In this document: positions 1-7,880 of the stretch, one piece after another
How the letters are laid out: every line of letters starts with the position of its first letter
How positions within the stretch are numbered: position 1 is the first letter of the stretch
Assembly (NCBI GenBank): GCA_038879095.1
Contig: JAVZUI010000001.1
Location: 54,395 to 118,394, forward strand
DNA from: Pyrobaculum sp038879095
GTDB lineage: Archaea > Thermoproteota > Thermoprotei > Thermoproteales > Thermoproteaceae
Length of the DNA stretch: 64,000 nt
Direction of reading: 5' to 3'
Program-made: the position numbers and the translations under genes
Notes under the pieces: generated by a model
Told to the model about the DNA's origin: nothing
Seen by the model: only the letters and a program-made list of their open reading frames with translations
The model's database searches: none

Positions 1-1
1 C

Positions 2-91
2 AAAAATGTGGTGGACTGGGCCGTGGAGCCGCGCCCCATCAAGAAGATCAGCAGGCCGCCACCCTCCGGCGTAATATACGCCACTAGCTAA
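2..91 (+). CDS. C-terminal end of an unidentified protein (cut by window edge)
   Basis: An open frame enters from the left edge and ends with TAA at 89-91, giving 29 residues that finish in a Pro/Lys-rich tail (…KKISRPPPSGVIYATS). It converges on the MNT gene, overlapping its stop region by four bases, a common arrangement in this genome. Too little is visible to name the protein; it could also be a chance frame. Confidence 0.4.
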   Translation, partial: KNVVDWAVEPRPIKKISRPPPSGVIYATS

Positions 92-432
92 AGACTTATA
101 GCCACGTCGATGAATTTTCTATACCACGTCTCAAACATCTCCCTAGTGGCTACGTGTATCTCCAACACCCCCACGCCGCCCACCCTCTCCTCTATGTAGA
201 CGAGGAGCTCCCCTATCTTTCTAAGGTCGCCTCCGTACAAGTCGCTGACCACCAACACGTCTACGTCGCTGTCAGGCCTCATGGCTCCCCTCGCCGCGCT
301 TCCAAATAGGTACACCTCCGCACTGGGGTCGAGCTCCATCACCGCCCTCTTCAACTCGGCCAACACCTCCCACAGCCTCTCCAAGACCCTCCGCCTCTTC
401 TCCCAGCCTAATATCAAGACGTCTCTAGACAC
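88..432 (-). CDS. MNT-type minimal nucleotidyltransferase (HEPN partner)
   Basis: 114 aa. Residues 44-58 carry the nucleotidyltransferase signature GSAARG followed by DSDVDVLV; Gly44-Ser45 and Asp56/Asp58 are the expected nucleotide- and metal-binding residues. Small proteins of this fold act as antitoxins to HEPN RNases, in characterised cases by AMPylating the HEPN protein. Its start overlaps the end of the HEPN gene (414-794) by 19 bases on the same strand, the standard pairing. It is the last gene of a minus-strand run that begins at 3702 and includes the Get3/ArsA-like pair. Target and activity here are inferred from family and pairing only. Confidence 0.85.
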   Translation of the reverse strand: MSRDVLILGWEKRRRVLERLWEVLAELKRAVMELDPSAEVYLFGSAARGAMRPDSDVDVLVVSDLYGGDLRKIGELLVYIEERVGGVGVLEIHVATREMFETWYRKFIDVAISL

Positions 433-794
433 CTCCCCACCTCTGAAAACTCCTCCACAAAACGCATGGCCATGTCCACGTCCTCCCTCCTAGCCCGATA
501 GGGGAGATAGCGAGAGGCCACGTAGACGTACTCCAACACAGCCATAAAAGTCTTCCACCTCTCTACAAACGCCTTAAGGCCGCATACATCGCCATAAACC
601 GCCGACAGTCTGTCGAAAAGGTCTCTTACATAATGCGTCTTGGGGAAGTCGCCCACCTTTTTGTATAACAAGTATTTTACATATAGCTGTACGTACTGCT
701 CTACGTTAAAAAGGGCAAGCTCGGCGTATCCTCTCTCTGCGGCGAACTTAGCCTGCTCCACGAATTGGAAGGCCCTCGTCTTCAGCGTCTCCAT
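414..794 (-). CDS. HEPN domain protein
   Basis: 126 aa, all-helical. The C-terminal half contains the archaeal HEPN-type segment ending in SRYLPYRARREDVD, as in HEPN proteins paired with MNT nucleotidyltransferases. The classical Rx4-6H RNase motif of the DUF86/HepT branch is not evident, so catalytic competence is uncertain. It begins one base after the hypothetical gene at 796-1227 ends and overlaps the MNT gene downstream, so the three are probably co-transcribed. Likely one half of a toxin-antitoxin-like or nucleotide-modification module. Confidence 0.8.
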   Translation of the reverse strand: METLKTRAFQFVEQAKFAAERGYAELALFNVEQYVQLYVKYLLYKKVGDFPKTHYVRDLFDRLSAVYGDVCGLKAFVERWKTFMAVLEYVYVASRYLPYRARREDVDMAMRFVEEFSEVGRCLETS

Positions 795-795
795 G

Positions 796-1227
796 TCAGT
801 GGCACCTGCTCATGCCTATGTAGTTTAACACGTCTAGGTCTTTCAAGTTCTCAAACGTGATCTTCACAGTACGGTCTGTGACGTCGCAGTAGAAGACCAC
901 CTCCACCTTCAGCCGCCCCTTCTTCTCCTCCACCTTGTAGTAGCCCTCGTGGCTGTTTATTAAAATGGGGCGCCCCTCTGCCTTCTTCTTCCCGGGCTTT
1001 GCCGCAATCTTCAAGACGTAGGTGTCGGAGCCGTCGTGTATGAAATGCATCACCTCTCCGTCTCTCACCCACTTGGCTCCGTTTATCTCCCTGTGTCTAA
1101 AGACGTCTGAGGCCATGGGCATTATGACGACCCTCCAGCGGGGGGGCGCCACTAACACCAAGAAGTTGTAGAGGCCCAGCACCCTGTTCCCCACGGCGAT
1201 GGTGTGCCAAGAGTATTCAGTGGACAT
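796..1227 (-). CDS. Conserved hypothetical protein after the ArsA-like pair
   Basis: 143 aa if started at Met MSTEYSW (1227); a longer start at 1248 would run deeper into the preceding gene. The sequence alternates short hydrophobic strands with charged turns (for example VLKIAAKPGKKK, RLKVEVVFYCDV), suggesting a beta-rich soluble fold; no membrane segment or metal motif is seen. It overlaps the end of the small gene 1217-1480 by 11 bases and abuts the HEPN gene. I do not recognise the family. Confidence 0.7.
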   Translation of the reverse strand: MSTEYSWHTIAVGNRVLGLYNFLVLVAPPRWRVVIMPMASDVFRHREINGAKWVRDGEVMHFIHDGSDTYVLKIAAKPGKKKAEGRPILINSHEGYYKVEEKKGRLKVEVVFYCDVTDRTVKITFENLKDLDVLNYIGMSRCH

Positions 1228-1480
1228 CGAACTCCGCCAGTTCTTCAAAAATGTCGTGCTCCTTGGCGGCCTCCCGCCTTATTACGTTAAGCTGGGGGAG
1301 GGCGTAGGGAAGCAACCTCAGCGAGTAGTAGCTTGTCAACATTGGGATGCCGAGGAAGTCGCCGAAGAGGAGGAGGTGTATAAGAGTCTGGTACTGGAGG
1401 TGGACCTTAGCGGTTTCTCTATACAGGTCTAGGTAGAACAACCCGTAGAAAAAATCTCTAATCTTCTCCCTAACTCCCAT
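1217..1480 (-). CDS. Small ArsA-associated protein, copy B
   Basis: 87 aa. Its middle shares a clear pattern with the protein at 3454-3702: a hydrophobic stretch, then G-D-x-L-G-I-P-x-L, two residues, YYSLRL, x-P-Y, x-x-P, followed by a basic helix with R-E near the end. The two are paralogues at the two outer ends of the ArsA-like pair. The start overlaps the end of ArsA copy B by 11 bases. No known domain is recognised; the hydrophobic core suggests membrane contact or a docking helix, and a role as specific partner of the neighbouring ATPase is inference. Confidence 0.75.
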   Translation of the reverse strand: MGVREKIRDFFYGLFYLDLYRETAKVHLQYQTLIHLLLFGDFLGIPMLTSYYSLRLLPYALPQLNVIRREAAKEHDIFEELAEFDVH

Positions 1481-2456
1481 GAACCAGGGCCTTGGTGAAC
1501 TGGCGCAGCCTGTCTATGCCCACTATCTCCTCGGGGAACTGCCTCACCACGGCGAGGATGTTTGAGCCGAACAGCTTCTGCACCGTCTCTAAGTTTTTCA
1601 ACTGCTCGTTGTACTTGCTTTTTATAAAGCCGGTGGGGTCCGCCTCGGCCTCCTCCCTCGGGATGACCATGTTTACGACGACGCCTCCGTAGGGTATCTC
1701 GTAGGCCTTCACCATGTCTATAAACCTCTGCACCACCGATATGGACAAGACTGTGGGGATCGTCACGAAGATAAACCTCGTGGCGGCTGGATCTGTCAAC
1801 ACCTTCCTAACCTGCATGTACCTGTTGTACAAGTCCTGTAGCTCTAGTAGGATGGGGTCGCTCTCGATCTCCTTCGCCACTTTGTCTTTTCTAAACGACA
1901 GCTGCTCCTTGAGGGCTAGGGTCTCCCGCCTGAGCTTTATCGTGCGCTGAAGCCATGCGCCGTACAGCTTAGAGAGACCTATCAGCCTCACGGCGTTGGC
2001 CACGGCGGCCATGTCGAAGACCACTCTGTCGAACTGGGCCCCCTCTTTCAACACCACGTCCATCATCTTGTCGAAAGCCGCCGCCTCGTGGAACGCCGGG
2101 TTCGTCGTGGCTATGTCCACAAGAGGCTTTATGTCCACGGAGAGCTCCGCCATTTTCAACATCTCCTTCAAGAGGTTGGTGATCCTCGCCTTGTACCTCT
2201 CCACAATGTCGTCGTACTGGACCTCCACGGCCCAGAGGTTGCGCACGCCCTGCACCTGCTTCACCACGCCGCCCGACAAGTCTTGTTGAAACACCGAGGA
2301 GAGGGAGTGCACCGGGTTGAAAGAGGCCAGCAGTGTCCTCTCCCCAGCCTCCTCTGCTAGGTAAAGCGCGGTGGCCGCCGCGACTACGGTCTTCCCCACG
2401 CCGCCTTTGCCGCCGAAGAAGAGGTGCTTAATCTTTTGAGAAAGCAACGCCTTCAT
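1470..2456 (-). CDS. Get3/ArsA-like ATPase, copy B (degenerate catalytic site)
   Basis: 328 aa. The deviant Walker A motif GGKGGVGKT with signature Lys17 and P-loop Lys22 places it in the ArsA/Get3 branch of SIMIBI NTPases. The switch-I motif, STDPAH in Get3, reads SFNPVHSL, putting Asn47 where Get3 has catalytic Asp57; the switch-II motif DTAPTGHTLR reads FDMAAVANAVRL. Both changes suggest it binds nucleotide but hydrolyses it poorly or not at all. Residues about 85-230 are helix-rich, as in the client-binding region. Its start overlaps the end of copy A by four bases, so translation is coupled. It may form an unequal heterodimer with copy A. No anion-pump membrane partner (ArsB) is present. 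Confidence 0.88.
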   Translation of the reverse strand: MKALLSQKIKHLFFGGKGGVGKTVVAAATALYLAEEAGERTLLASFNPVHSLSSVFQQDLSGGVVKQVQGVRNLWAVEVQYDDIVERYKARITNLLKEMLKMAELSVDIKPLVDIATTNPAFHEAAAFDKMMDVVLKEGAQFDRVVFDMAAVANAVRLIGLSKLYGAWLQRTIKLRRETLALKEQLSFRKDKVAKEIESDPILLELQDLYNRYMQVRKVLTDPAATRFIFVTIPTVLSISVVQRFIDMVKAYEIPYGGVVVNMVIPREEAEADPTGFIKSKYNEQLKNLETVQKLFGSNILAVVRQFPEEIVGIDRLRQFTKALVHGS

Positions 2457-3457
2457 ATGTACTCCTCCAGCTTCTTGCTAGGAGACCACAGCTCCTCCGC
2501 CACTAGCCTAAGCGTGTCTAAGCCCTTCGGCTCTCTGTTCAACATGGGCACCACGGCCACTACGTATTTGCCAAACTTCTCTGCAATCTCCGCAATGTAC
2601 TTCCTCTGCTCCTCCACCTTCTTCTTGAGGTAGAGGGGGGCGTCCGACCTCTTGGCGAGGTCTGGGGGGTACACTTGGTTCACCACAATGCCCGTGAGCC
2701 TCAGGCCCAGGGACTGGAACATCTCCAGAGCCTTCTCCGTGTCTAGTATGGTCATCCTCTCGGGAGTCATCACCATCATAAAGGCCGTGGTCTCGGTGTT
2801 CATGATAATGTCTCTGAACTTCAAGATGCGGCCGCGGATGTACTCCAGCTCTTGCAAAATCTCGTCTTCGTACGTGAGCTTCTGCCTCTTAAGCGAGGCG
2901 GCGACTCTGCCGTATTCGTATGCCTGTTTGCGCAACTCGGTGATTTTGTCAACCCACTTGCTGATGACGTCTGCAATGGCTATCATCCTAATGCCGTGGC
3001 CGAAGGGAGGCATGTCGAAGACGTAGTAGTCGTACTTGCCCTCGGAGACCACGTCCACCATGGCGTCGTAGACGGCGCTTTCGTACATGGCGGGCTCCGC
3101 GGCGGCGCTGTCGATGTACTCCTCCACGTCGGCAGGCAGGCTGTCCAGTTTGTACATGTCGATGATCTTCTTCTTAATCGACGCCACGTACTCGTTGATC
3201 TTCTTGTCGGCGTCTATCTCCATGACGTAGAGGTTCTCGGCAAGCTTCACCTCCCCCTTGCCGAAGACGTTCTGCTCAAACACGTCGCTCAGCGACGCTT
3301 GGGGGTCTGTGCTAAAGACCAACGTCTTCTTCCCCATAGACGACAGCTTGATAGAAGTCGCCGCGCTGAGCGTGGTCTTCCCAAGCCCTCCCTTGCCGGC
3401 GTATATAAACACGCGCAATCTGGGGTTGGACTCCAAGAGTCCTTTTAACCCCCTCAT
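2453..3457 (-). CDS. Get3/ArsA-like ATPase, copy A
   Basis: 334 aa. Deviant Walker A AGKGGLGKTT with Lys22 and Lys27; switch I STDPQASLSD keeps the catalytic Asp51; switch II reads FDMPPFGHGIRM, retaining Asp, Gly-His and Arg of the DTAPTGHTLR consensus. Residues about 100-235 form the helical insertion. Family members target tail-anchored membrane proteins (Get3) or drive arsenite export (ArsA); with no arsenic genes nearby a targeting or assembly role is more likely. The start overlaps the small gene 3454-3702 by four bases. The order small A, ATPase A, ATPase B, small B suggests duplication of an ATPase plus partner unit. Confidence 0.9.
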   Translation of the reverse strand: MRGLKGLLESNPRLRVFIYAGKGGLGKTTLSAATSIKLSSMGKKTLVFSTDPQASLSDVFEQNVFGKGEVKLAENLYVMEIDADKKINEYVASIKKKIIDMYKLDSLPADVEEYIDSAAAEPAMYESAVYDAMVDVVSEGKYDYYVFDMPPFGHGIRMIAIADVISKWVDKITELRKQAYEYGRVAASLKRQKLTYEDEILQELEYIRGRILKFRDIIMNTETTAFMMVMTPERMTILDTEKALEMFQSLGLRLTGIVVNQVYPPDLAKRSDAPLYLKKKVEEQRKYIAEIAEKFGKYVVAVVPMLNREPKGLDTLRLVAEELWSPSKKLEEYI

Positions 3458-3702
3458 GATACCAGGTCAGTGACGTCTCTCTCCCTTAGCATGAACCTCT
3501 TCCAGTTTTGTATGTTGGGGAACACGTAGGGCACGAGCCTAAGCGAGTAGTACGGCGGGAGTATGGGGATTCCCAACATGTCCCCCAGTGTGATCAGCAT
3601 GAACAGGTTGTCTATCTGCGCCTTTACTTTCATAATTGCCGTGGACTGGCCGTGGACGGTTAATCCCTCTACCACTTCTCTTAACTTGTCCAAAAATTTC
3701 AT
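3454..3702 (-). CDS. Small ArsA-associated protein, copy A
   Basis: 82 aa. Shares with copy B (1217-1480) the pattern ITLGDMLGIPILPPYYSLRL then VPYVFP and a basic tail with RERD. It is the first gene of the run, starting at an ATG 19 bases from a TATA-like sequence, and couples by ATGA overlap to ATPase A. Function is unknown; co-duplication with the ATPase is the main clue that it is an obligate partner. Confidence 0.75.
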   Translation of the reverse strand: MKFLDKLREVVEGLTVHGQSTAIMKVKAQIDNLFMLITLGDMLGIPILPPYYSLRLVPYVFPNIQNWKRFMLRERDVTDLVS

Positions 3703-3720
3703 GTGAGAAAAAACGGAGAG

Positions 3721-3730
3721 GTTTAAATAC
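3721..3730 (-). promoter_or_regulatory. TATA box of the ArsA-like run
   Basis: On the minus strand this reads GTATTTAAAC, centred about 24 bases before the ATG at 3702, the spacing of leaderless archaeal transcripts. It abuts the last base of cstA (3730), so the run has its own promoter although cstA lies just upstream on the same strand. Confidence 0.6.
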
Positions 3731-5517
3731 TATCTTGTCTTGGCTGAAGTCTCCTGAGAGGCTTTCTTATACTTTAACCATCCGGTGAGGAGGTAGTACG
3801 TCATCATCGCGCCGAGAACTAACAACACGGCGCCGAATATCGCCGAGAGGTAGTTAGAGATTGAGACGATGCCGGAGCCGTATAGGGCCGCGGCCGCGGC
3901 CTGGACGCCAATGGGCTTGTTCATCGCCGCGTAGAGGCCGTAGACGTAGGTCTCCCACGCCAACGCCGCGAGCGTGGTTATGGCCATGAAGACGCCGGGT
4001 ATGAAGACGTAGGCGGTGGGCTTCTTAACGCTGGCGAGGAATATGGCCACTAGCAACAGGGCGAGGCCTGCGAGTAGCTGGTTAGTGCCGCCGAAGAAGA
4101 TCCACAAGTTCGTCCAGCTGCCCACGAAGGCCAGGAAGCCTGCGATGATTAAGATCACTAGCGGAGAGATGTACTTATTGCCCAGCGGGCTTTCCTCGAA
4201 GAGCTCTGCCATTATTAGCCTAAACACTCTGACAAACAGCATGGAGGTTATGAGGCCCATCACCGTGACGAAGATGCCGTACAAGATGTTCATGTACACG
4301 TCGGGCACGTTTAAGAACTTAGTGGTGAGTAGAGTTGCCCCCTGCACATACGCGGCGGCGCCGGTGGGAGGCTGGGAGAGGACCATTATTGCGGCGATGG
4401 AGGACAGCGCGACGGCGCCTTCGGTCATCATGGCCCCGCCGCCGACGGGGAGGGCGTCGGTCTCGTACTCAAGTTGCTTAGGCGTCAGGCCGGAGGACAC
4501 TATGCTGTGCCACCCCGATATGGCCCCGCAGGCGATGGTGACGAACAAAATAGGCCACAGTGGGCCTCCCTGTGGGTTTTGCAACGGGTCGACGTAAAGC
4601 GCCTTGACAGCTGTCTGTTGGATGTTTAAGCCGGTGAGCGGCGTGAATATGGCTGCCAGTAGCACGAGCACCAGCGCGATTATGCTGGGCAGATAGCCCA
4701 CGTAGACGGTTGGTAACAAGAACTTGGGCATGGGCGTAGTGGCCGCGATGTAGTACAAGATTGACAGCACCACCAACCAGAAGAGGACGGTGTTTGTGCC
4801 GGGGTACGTCAACGCCGGGTTGAAGTTGTGAGACTTGAAGAAGTCCGGCGAGTCTAAGAAGTTTGTGCCGGGCGCCCTCACTGCGGGGACTAGCGCCACT
4901 GTGAAGTAGCCTATCAACACTATCGCAAGGGCGATGAGCGTTGCTAGTAGGGCGTCCATCCTCATGCGGAATATCAAAACGCCGAACACGACCCCGCCTA
5001 GCAGGACGAACAGCACGGCTGTGAAGGTGCCTGGGACTCTGTTCAAGACGTCTATAATCACCCACTCAAACACGGCGGTGATGATAATCAAGTAGAAGAT
5101 CAAGTAGGCGAGTAGGATCTTTCTTGCCCTGTCTCCCAGCAGTTTGTATGTTATGGGCCCCATGGAGCGGCCCTCGTTTCTAAGCGACATCATCATGGCG
5201 CTGTAGTCCTGCACCCAGCCGATGAACATGTTGCCCAGTATTACCCAGATGAGGGCCGGCACCCATCCGAAGAACAGCACGGCGGTGAGTGGCCCAACTA
5301 TGGGGCCTAGGGCTGCTACCGACTTGAACTGGTAGCCGAACAACACGTACTTCGACACGGGGAAGTACTCGACGCCGTCGAAGAACAGCTTAGCCGGTGT
5401 AGGCCTGCTGGGGTCTGTCTCCCATATCTTCTTGTCTATCCACCTGGCGTAGAACAAATATGTTAAAAAATACAGCACTAGTCCCAACAGTACATAGGGG
5501 GCAGGTGTGTTTAGCAT
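3730..5517 (-). CDS. cstA: CstA-family transporter
   Basis: 595 aa, about 15 or more hydrophobic membrane spans. Diagnostic CstA segments are visible: DGVEYFPVSKYVLFGYQFKS near residue 47, then an alternating AALGPIVGP stretch and GWVQDYSAMMMSLRNEGRS near 100. CstA proteins import peptides or pyruvate in bacteria and are common in Thermoproteales. It sits alone, separated by 48 bases from the gene upstream, with a probable A/T-rich promoter at 5520-5545. Substrate in this organism is not predictable from sequence. Confidence 0.92.
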   Translation of the reverse strand: MLNTPAPYVLLGLVLYFLTYLFYARWIDKKIWETDPSRPTPAKLFFDGVEYFPVSKYVLFGYQFKSVAALGPIVGPLTAVLFFGWVPALIWVILGNMFIGWVQDYSAMMMSLRNEGRSMGPITYKLLGDRARKILLAYLIFYLIIITAVFEWVIIDVLNRVPGTFTAVLFVLLGGVVFGVLIFRMRMDALLATLIALAIVLIGYFTVALVPAVRAPGTNFLDSPDFFKSHNFNPALTYPGTNTVLFWLVVLSILYYIAATTPMPKFLLPTVYVGYLPSIIALVLVLLAAIFTPLTGLNIQQTAVKALYVDPLQNPQGGPLWPILFVTIACGAISGWHSIVSSGLTPKQLEYETDALPVGGGAMMTEGAVALSSIAAIMVLSQPPTGAAAYVQGATLLTTKFLNVPDVYMNILYGIFVTVMGLITSMLFVRVFRLIMAELFEESPLGNKYISPLVILIIAGFLAFVGSWTNLWIFFGGTNQLLAGLALLLVAIFLASVKKPTAYVFIPGVFMAITTLAALAWETYVYGLYAAMNKPIGVQAAAAALYGSGIVSISNYLSAIFGAVLLVLGAMMTYYLLTGWLKYKKASQETSAKTR

Positions 5518-5565
5518 TGACCTCCATTTCTATTTACAAATAAATGTTTTTTCGTCACTTGGCAA

Positions 5566-6099
5566 TTAGTAAGCGGCGTTGTTTAACAACAGCAATGCCC
5601 TCCGCCCAGCCTCCACGGCTCTTCTGCAGTCGGTACCTCGCCACATGATTTGTATTATTTTGCCAGATGTCGTAATTCTCCAAGCCCCCGCCTCTTCGCC
5701 GAATTTTAAAAGTTGTTCGAGCACTTCTCTAGGCGTCGAGGTGTTTACCACGTAGTAAGACCCCACCTGCCTCCCCCTCCCCCTTCTAGAGGCATCTGAG
5801 GCGCCTACGTCGCGTGGCGAGGCGAACCTAACCACCACGTATGGCCTCCTTCCCACTGCGTAGAAGAAGAGTAGGTTGACCGGGTTGTCCCAGGGCGCTC
5901 TTTTTAGAAAGAGACCCAGCCTACCCTCTGGGCACTGCAAGTCGACGAAAAGAGAGGACGGCTCGCCCACGTACTTCACAACATCGCAGCCGCAACTCTG
6001 TGCGGCCTTCTTGTTGATAAAGCGGAATGCCAGGCTGGCCGCGGAGTACCACGCCGTGAAGAACACCACTAGGATTAACAAGAGGGTGAGTGGGTCCAC
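5566..6099 (-). CDS. Membrane-anchored hypothetical protein
   Basis: 177 aa. Residues 1-27 form one hydrophobic helix (DPLTLLLILVVFFTAWYSAA) ahead of a positive segment, so it is probably anchored by its N-terminus with a cytoplasmic or external soluble domain; two cysteines (CGC) follow at about 36-38. The soluble part is mixed alpha/beta with no recognised motif. Divergent from the zinc-ribbon gene at 6170. Unknown function. Confidence 0.65.
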   Translation of the reverse strand: MDPLTLLLILVVFFTAWYSAASLAFRFINKKAAQSCGCDVVKYVGEPSSLFVDLQCPEGRLGLFLKRAPWDNPVNLLFFYAVGRRPYVVVRFASPRDVGASDASRRGRGRQVGSYYVVNTSTPREVLEQLLKFGEEAGAWRITTSGKIIQIMWRGTDCRRAVEAGRRALLLLNNAAY

Positions 6100-6169
6100 G
6101 ACGTTGTTTTACTTGGTATATTTTTCTTTCACCACCGGAGAGTATTAAAATCACTATGTTTGTCTATAC

Positions 6170-6430
6170 GTGTTTGGAGTAGTTGCCGTGTGCAACATCT
6201 GCGGGGCAGAGTTCAACCCACTGGGCGAGTGCCCCCGAGGACACGGGAGGCAGTACAGGCTGGAGCTCAGAGTAGGGGACTGCGAGGTGAGAGACTTCGA
6301 GAGGTTTTCCCTAATGCCCCACACGGTGCAAGACCTGGTAATGGCCGTGGTGGAAAGTGGGAGGGGGCCTCCGTACTTATACCCACTGTTCTTAATATTA
6401 AAAGACGCCGGGGTCTTGACATGCAGTTAG
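6170..6430 (+). CDS. Small zinc-ribbon protein
   Basis: 86 aa from GTG at 6170. The N-terminus has CNIC, ten residues, then CPRGH, a four-ligand pattern for a zinc ribbon. The rest is helical with no known domain. A TATA-like TATTAAAAT at about 6143-6151 supports a leaderless start here. It overlaps the methyltransferase-like gene by 10 bases, so the two form an operon. Could be a nucleic-acid or protein-binding adaptor. Confidence 0.6.
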   Translation: MFGVVAVCNICGAEFNPLGECPRGHGRQYRLELRVGDCEVRDFERFSLMPHTVQDLVMAVVESGRGPPYLYPLFLILKDAGVLTCS

Positions 6431-7299
6431 AAGAGCTGACGAAGGCATTCGGCGGACGTGGGGAGCTGACAAAGGCGTCTCAGTGGGGGATTTGGCTGGG
6501 GGCAAGGTGGTGGACAGAGAAGAAGGACAAGTCTACGAGGGTGGCTAAGGCGTTGTACACCGGCTTGGCCACGGCTGGGTTGTTAAACTCAGACGGCTCG
6601 GTGAAAAACGTGAGGCGCCCAGAGGACCCGGTCAACAGCTACGTGGCAGAGCACGTGGCGTTTTTAGAAGCGCTGGGCCGCCTAGGCCTAGACGACGTGG
6701 ACAACAACCAGGTGGATAGAAACAGCCTAGAGATCTTGAGAACTTCTCTTCAGCTATCTGCGTGGAGGCTAGCCGTTGCAAGGGCGGTCTTGACGCAGTT
6801 AGCCGGACAGGTAGTTTTGGAGCCGCTTGTACAAGAGGGAGTACTGGCACACGTGGCCACGGAGGAGGCGGGGGTGGAGAAGTACCTCGGCTACGGGGCG
6901 AGGCGGGAGACCGCGGAGGCGATTGCGCCCAAGGCCGAGTTCTACGACGTGGTGACCGCGTGCCATTTAACGGCGCAAGTCGACGCAGTGGTCCTATTTG
7001 AAAAACTGCCCTGGCTACTCGACCCCCTCAAAGAGCTGAGTTGCCTAGCTACGAGGTTGAAGCCCGGGGGGTATGTATACGTAGTCGAGCCCGACGCGTC
7101 GGTCTCCCCCGCGTACTCGGCGGCGCTCGTGGCGTTGGGAGCGATGAGGGCAGTCCCCGCAAGGCAGGTGGAGATGTGGCTCTCGGCGGCGGGGCTTAGA
7201 CAACAGTCGAAGCCGTCCTCCTTCCCGCCCTATTACATATCTGTTTGGAGAAAGCCCGCGAAGCCCTCGCTGAGCCCCTCCGACCGGTGGATGGAATAG
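6421..7299 (+). CDS. Methyltransferase-like protein
   Basis: 292 aa from ATG 6421. The C-terminal half resembles a class I SAM methyltransferase: FYDVVTACHLTAQVD, a helical stretch, then TRLKPGGYVYVVEPDAS, the typical motif after strand beta-5. The glycine-rich motif I (GxGxG) is weak (KYLGYGARRETAEAI), so SAM binding is uncertain. The N-terminal about 130 residues look like a winged-helix or dimerisation region, as in O-methyltransferases. Translationally overlapped with the zinc-ribbon gene. Confidence 0.6.
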   Translation: MQLEELTKAFGGRGELTKASQWGIWLGARWWTEKKDKSTRVAKALYTGLATAGLLNSDGSVKNVRRPEDPVNSYVAEHVAFLEALGRLGLDDVDNNQVDRNSLEILRTSLQLSAWRLAVARAVLTQLAGQVVLEPLVQEGVLAHVATEEAGVEKYLGYGARRETAEAIAPKAEFYDVVTACHLTAQVDAVVLFEKLPWLLDPLKELSCLATRLKPGGYVYVVEPDASVSPAYSAALVALGAMRAVPARQVEMWLSAAGLRQQSKPSSFPPYYISVWRKPAKPSLSPSDRWME

Positions 7300-7326
7300 C
7301 TTTATACCCATCTTCTTAGGGCGTAC

Positions 7327-7614
7327 GTGAAGTGTTGGTTTGTAAACTTGTGGGAGTCTATCGCGGCTTCAATCTCCGCGCAACCTCCGGTGAAGGTCAC
7401 CTGCGTAGAAGACACGCTTAGAGTTGAAAACAGGTGGTATTTCGAAGTTGAAGTGGAGGTCGCCGACTTCTCCGGCGAGTTGCCTAAGTACGTAAAACTC
7501 GGCGTGTTGAGGTCCGGGGAGTGGGCCGAGGCGAGGTGTACCTGTAAAAAAGCCGCCGTATTCCTAAGACACCCCTGTAAAAGCCTTCTCCCTATTACAA
7601 AGTGGGAGAGTTGA
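7327..7614 (+). CDS. Hypothetical protein with C-terminal CxC motif
   Basis: 95 aa from GTG 7327, 27 bases after the methyltransferase-like gene. Residues 30-60 are acidic and strand-like; a CTCKK motif and a further Cys in RHPCKS near the end could bind a metal, and the pattern C-x-C…H-x-C resembles a SWIM-type zinc finger (CxCxnHxC). SWIM assignment is tentative. TATA-like CTTTATACCC lies at 7299-7310. Confidence 0.55.
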   Translation: MKCWFVNLWESIAASISAQPPVKVTCVEDTLRVENRWYFEVEVEVADFSGELPKYVKLGVLRSGEWAEARCTCKKAAVFLRHPCKSLLPITKWES

Positions 7615-7626
7615 AAAAGGGGGAGT

Positions 7627-7794
7627 TTACTTCTTCCCCAACAGTCTGTAGACCTTTATCCCAGTGTAGGGCGACGTGGCCACGGCAAATTTCATCCTCC
7701 CGCGGGCGGTGTCTTTTTCAATAATTTCGTATTTGTCGGATTCGAAACTCTTCTTCGCCTTTATGTCGTAGAACTTTAGCTTTTCTTTCGCCAT
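7627..7794 (-). CDS. CC1-type crenarchaeal chromatin/DNA-binding protein
   Basis: 55 aa, very lysine-rich, beginning MAKEKLKFYDIKAKK and ending GIKVYRLLGKK. This matches what I know of CC1, the 6-kDa ss/dsDNA-binding protein described from Thermoproteus tenax and conserved in Thermoproteales, which often lack a classical SSB. The framework also resembles the small zinc-binding DUF5679 family but with all four cysteines replaced. Start at ATG 7794 is supported by a TATA box at 7811-7821; a longer in-frame extension to 8046 crosses the neighbour gene and is rejected. Confidence 0.7.
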   Translation of the reverse strand: MAKEKLKFYDIKAKKSFESDKYEIIEKDTARGRMKFAVATSPYTGIKVYRLLGKK

Positions 7795-7810
7795 GTGGTT
7801 TTCTACACAC

Positions 7811-7862
7811 AATTTTAAACCACAGCGGTGAAATTGGCGTATTCTTTGAGTATTTTTAAGTT
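7811..7862. promoter_or_regulatory. Divergent promoter of the CC1-type and DMT genes
   Basis: On the minus strand GTTTAAAATT (7811-7820) lies about 22 bases before the CC1 start; on the plus strand TATTTTTAAG (7851-7860) lies about 25 bases before the transporter ATG at 7881. Both imply leaderless transcripts. Confidence 0.55.
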
Positions 7863-7880
7863 GTAGAGTTCTCTGGCCGC

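Noticed and set aside
2852..3448. Plus-strand open frame of 198 codons
   Set aside because: Shadow of ATPase A on the opposite strand; no start signal or motif.
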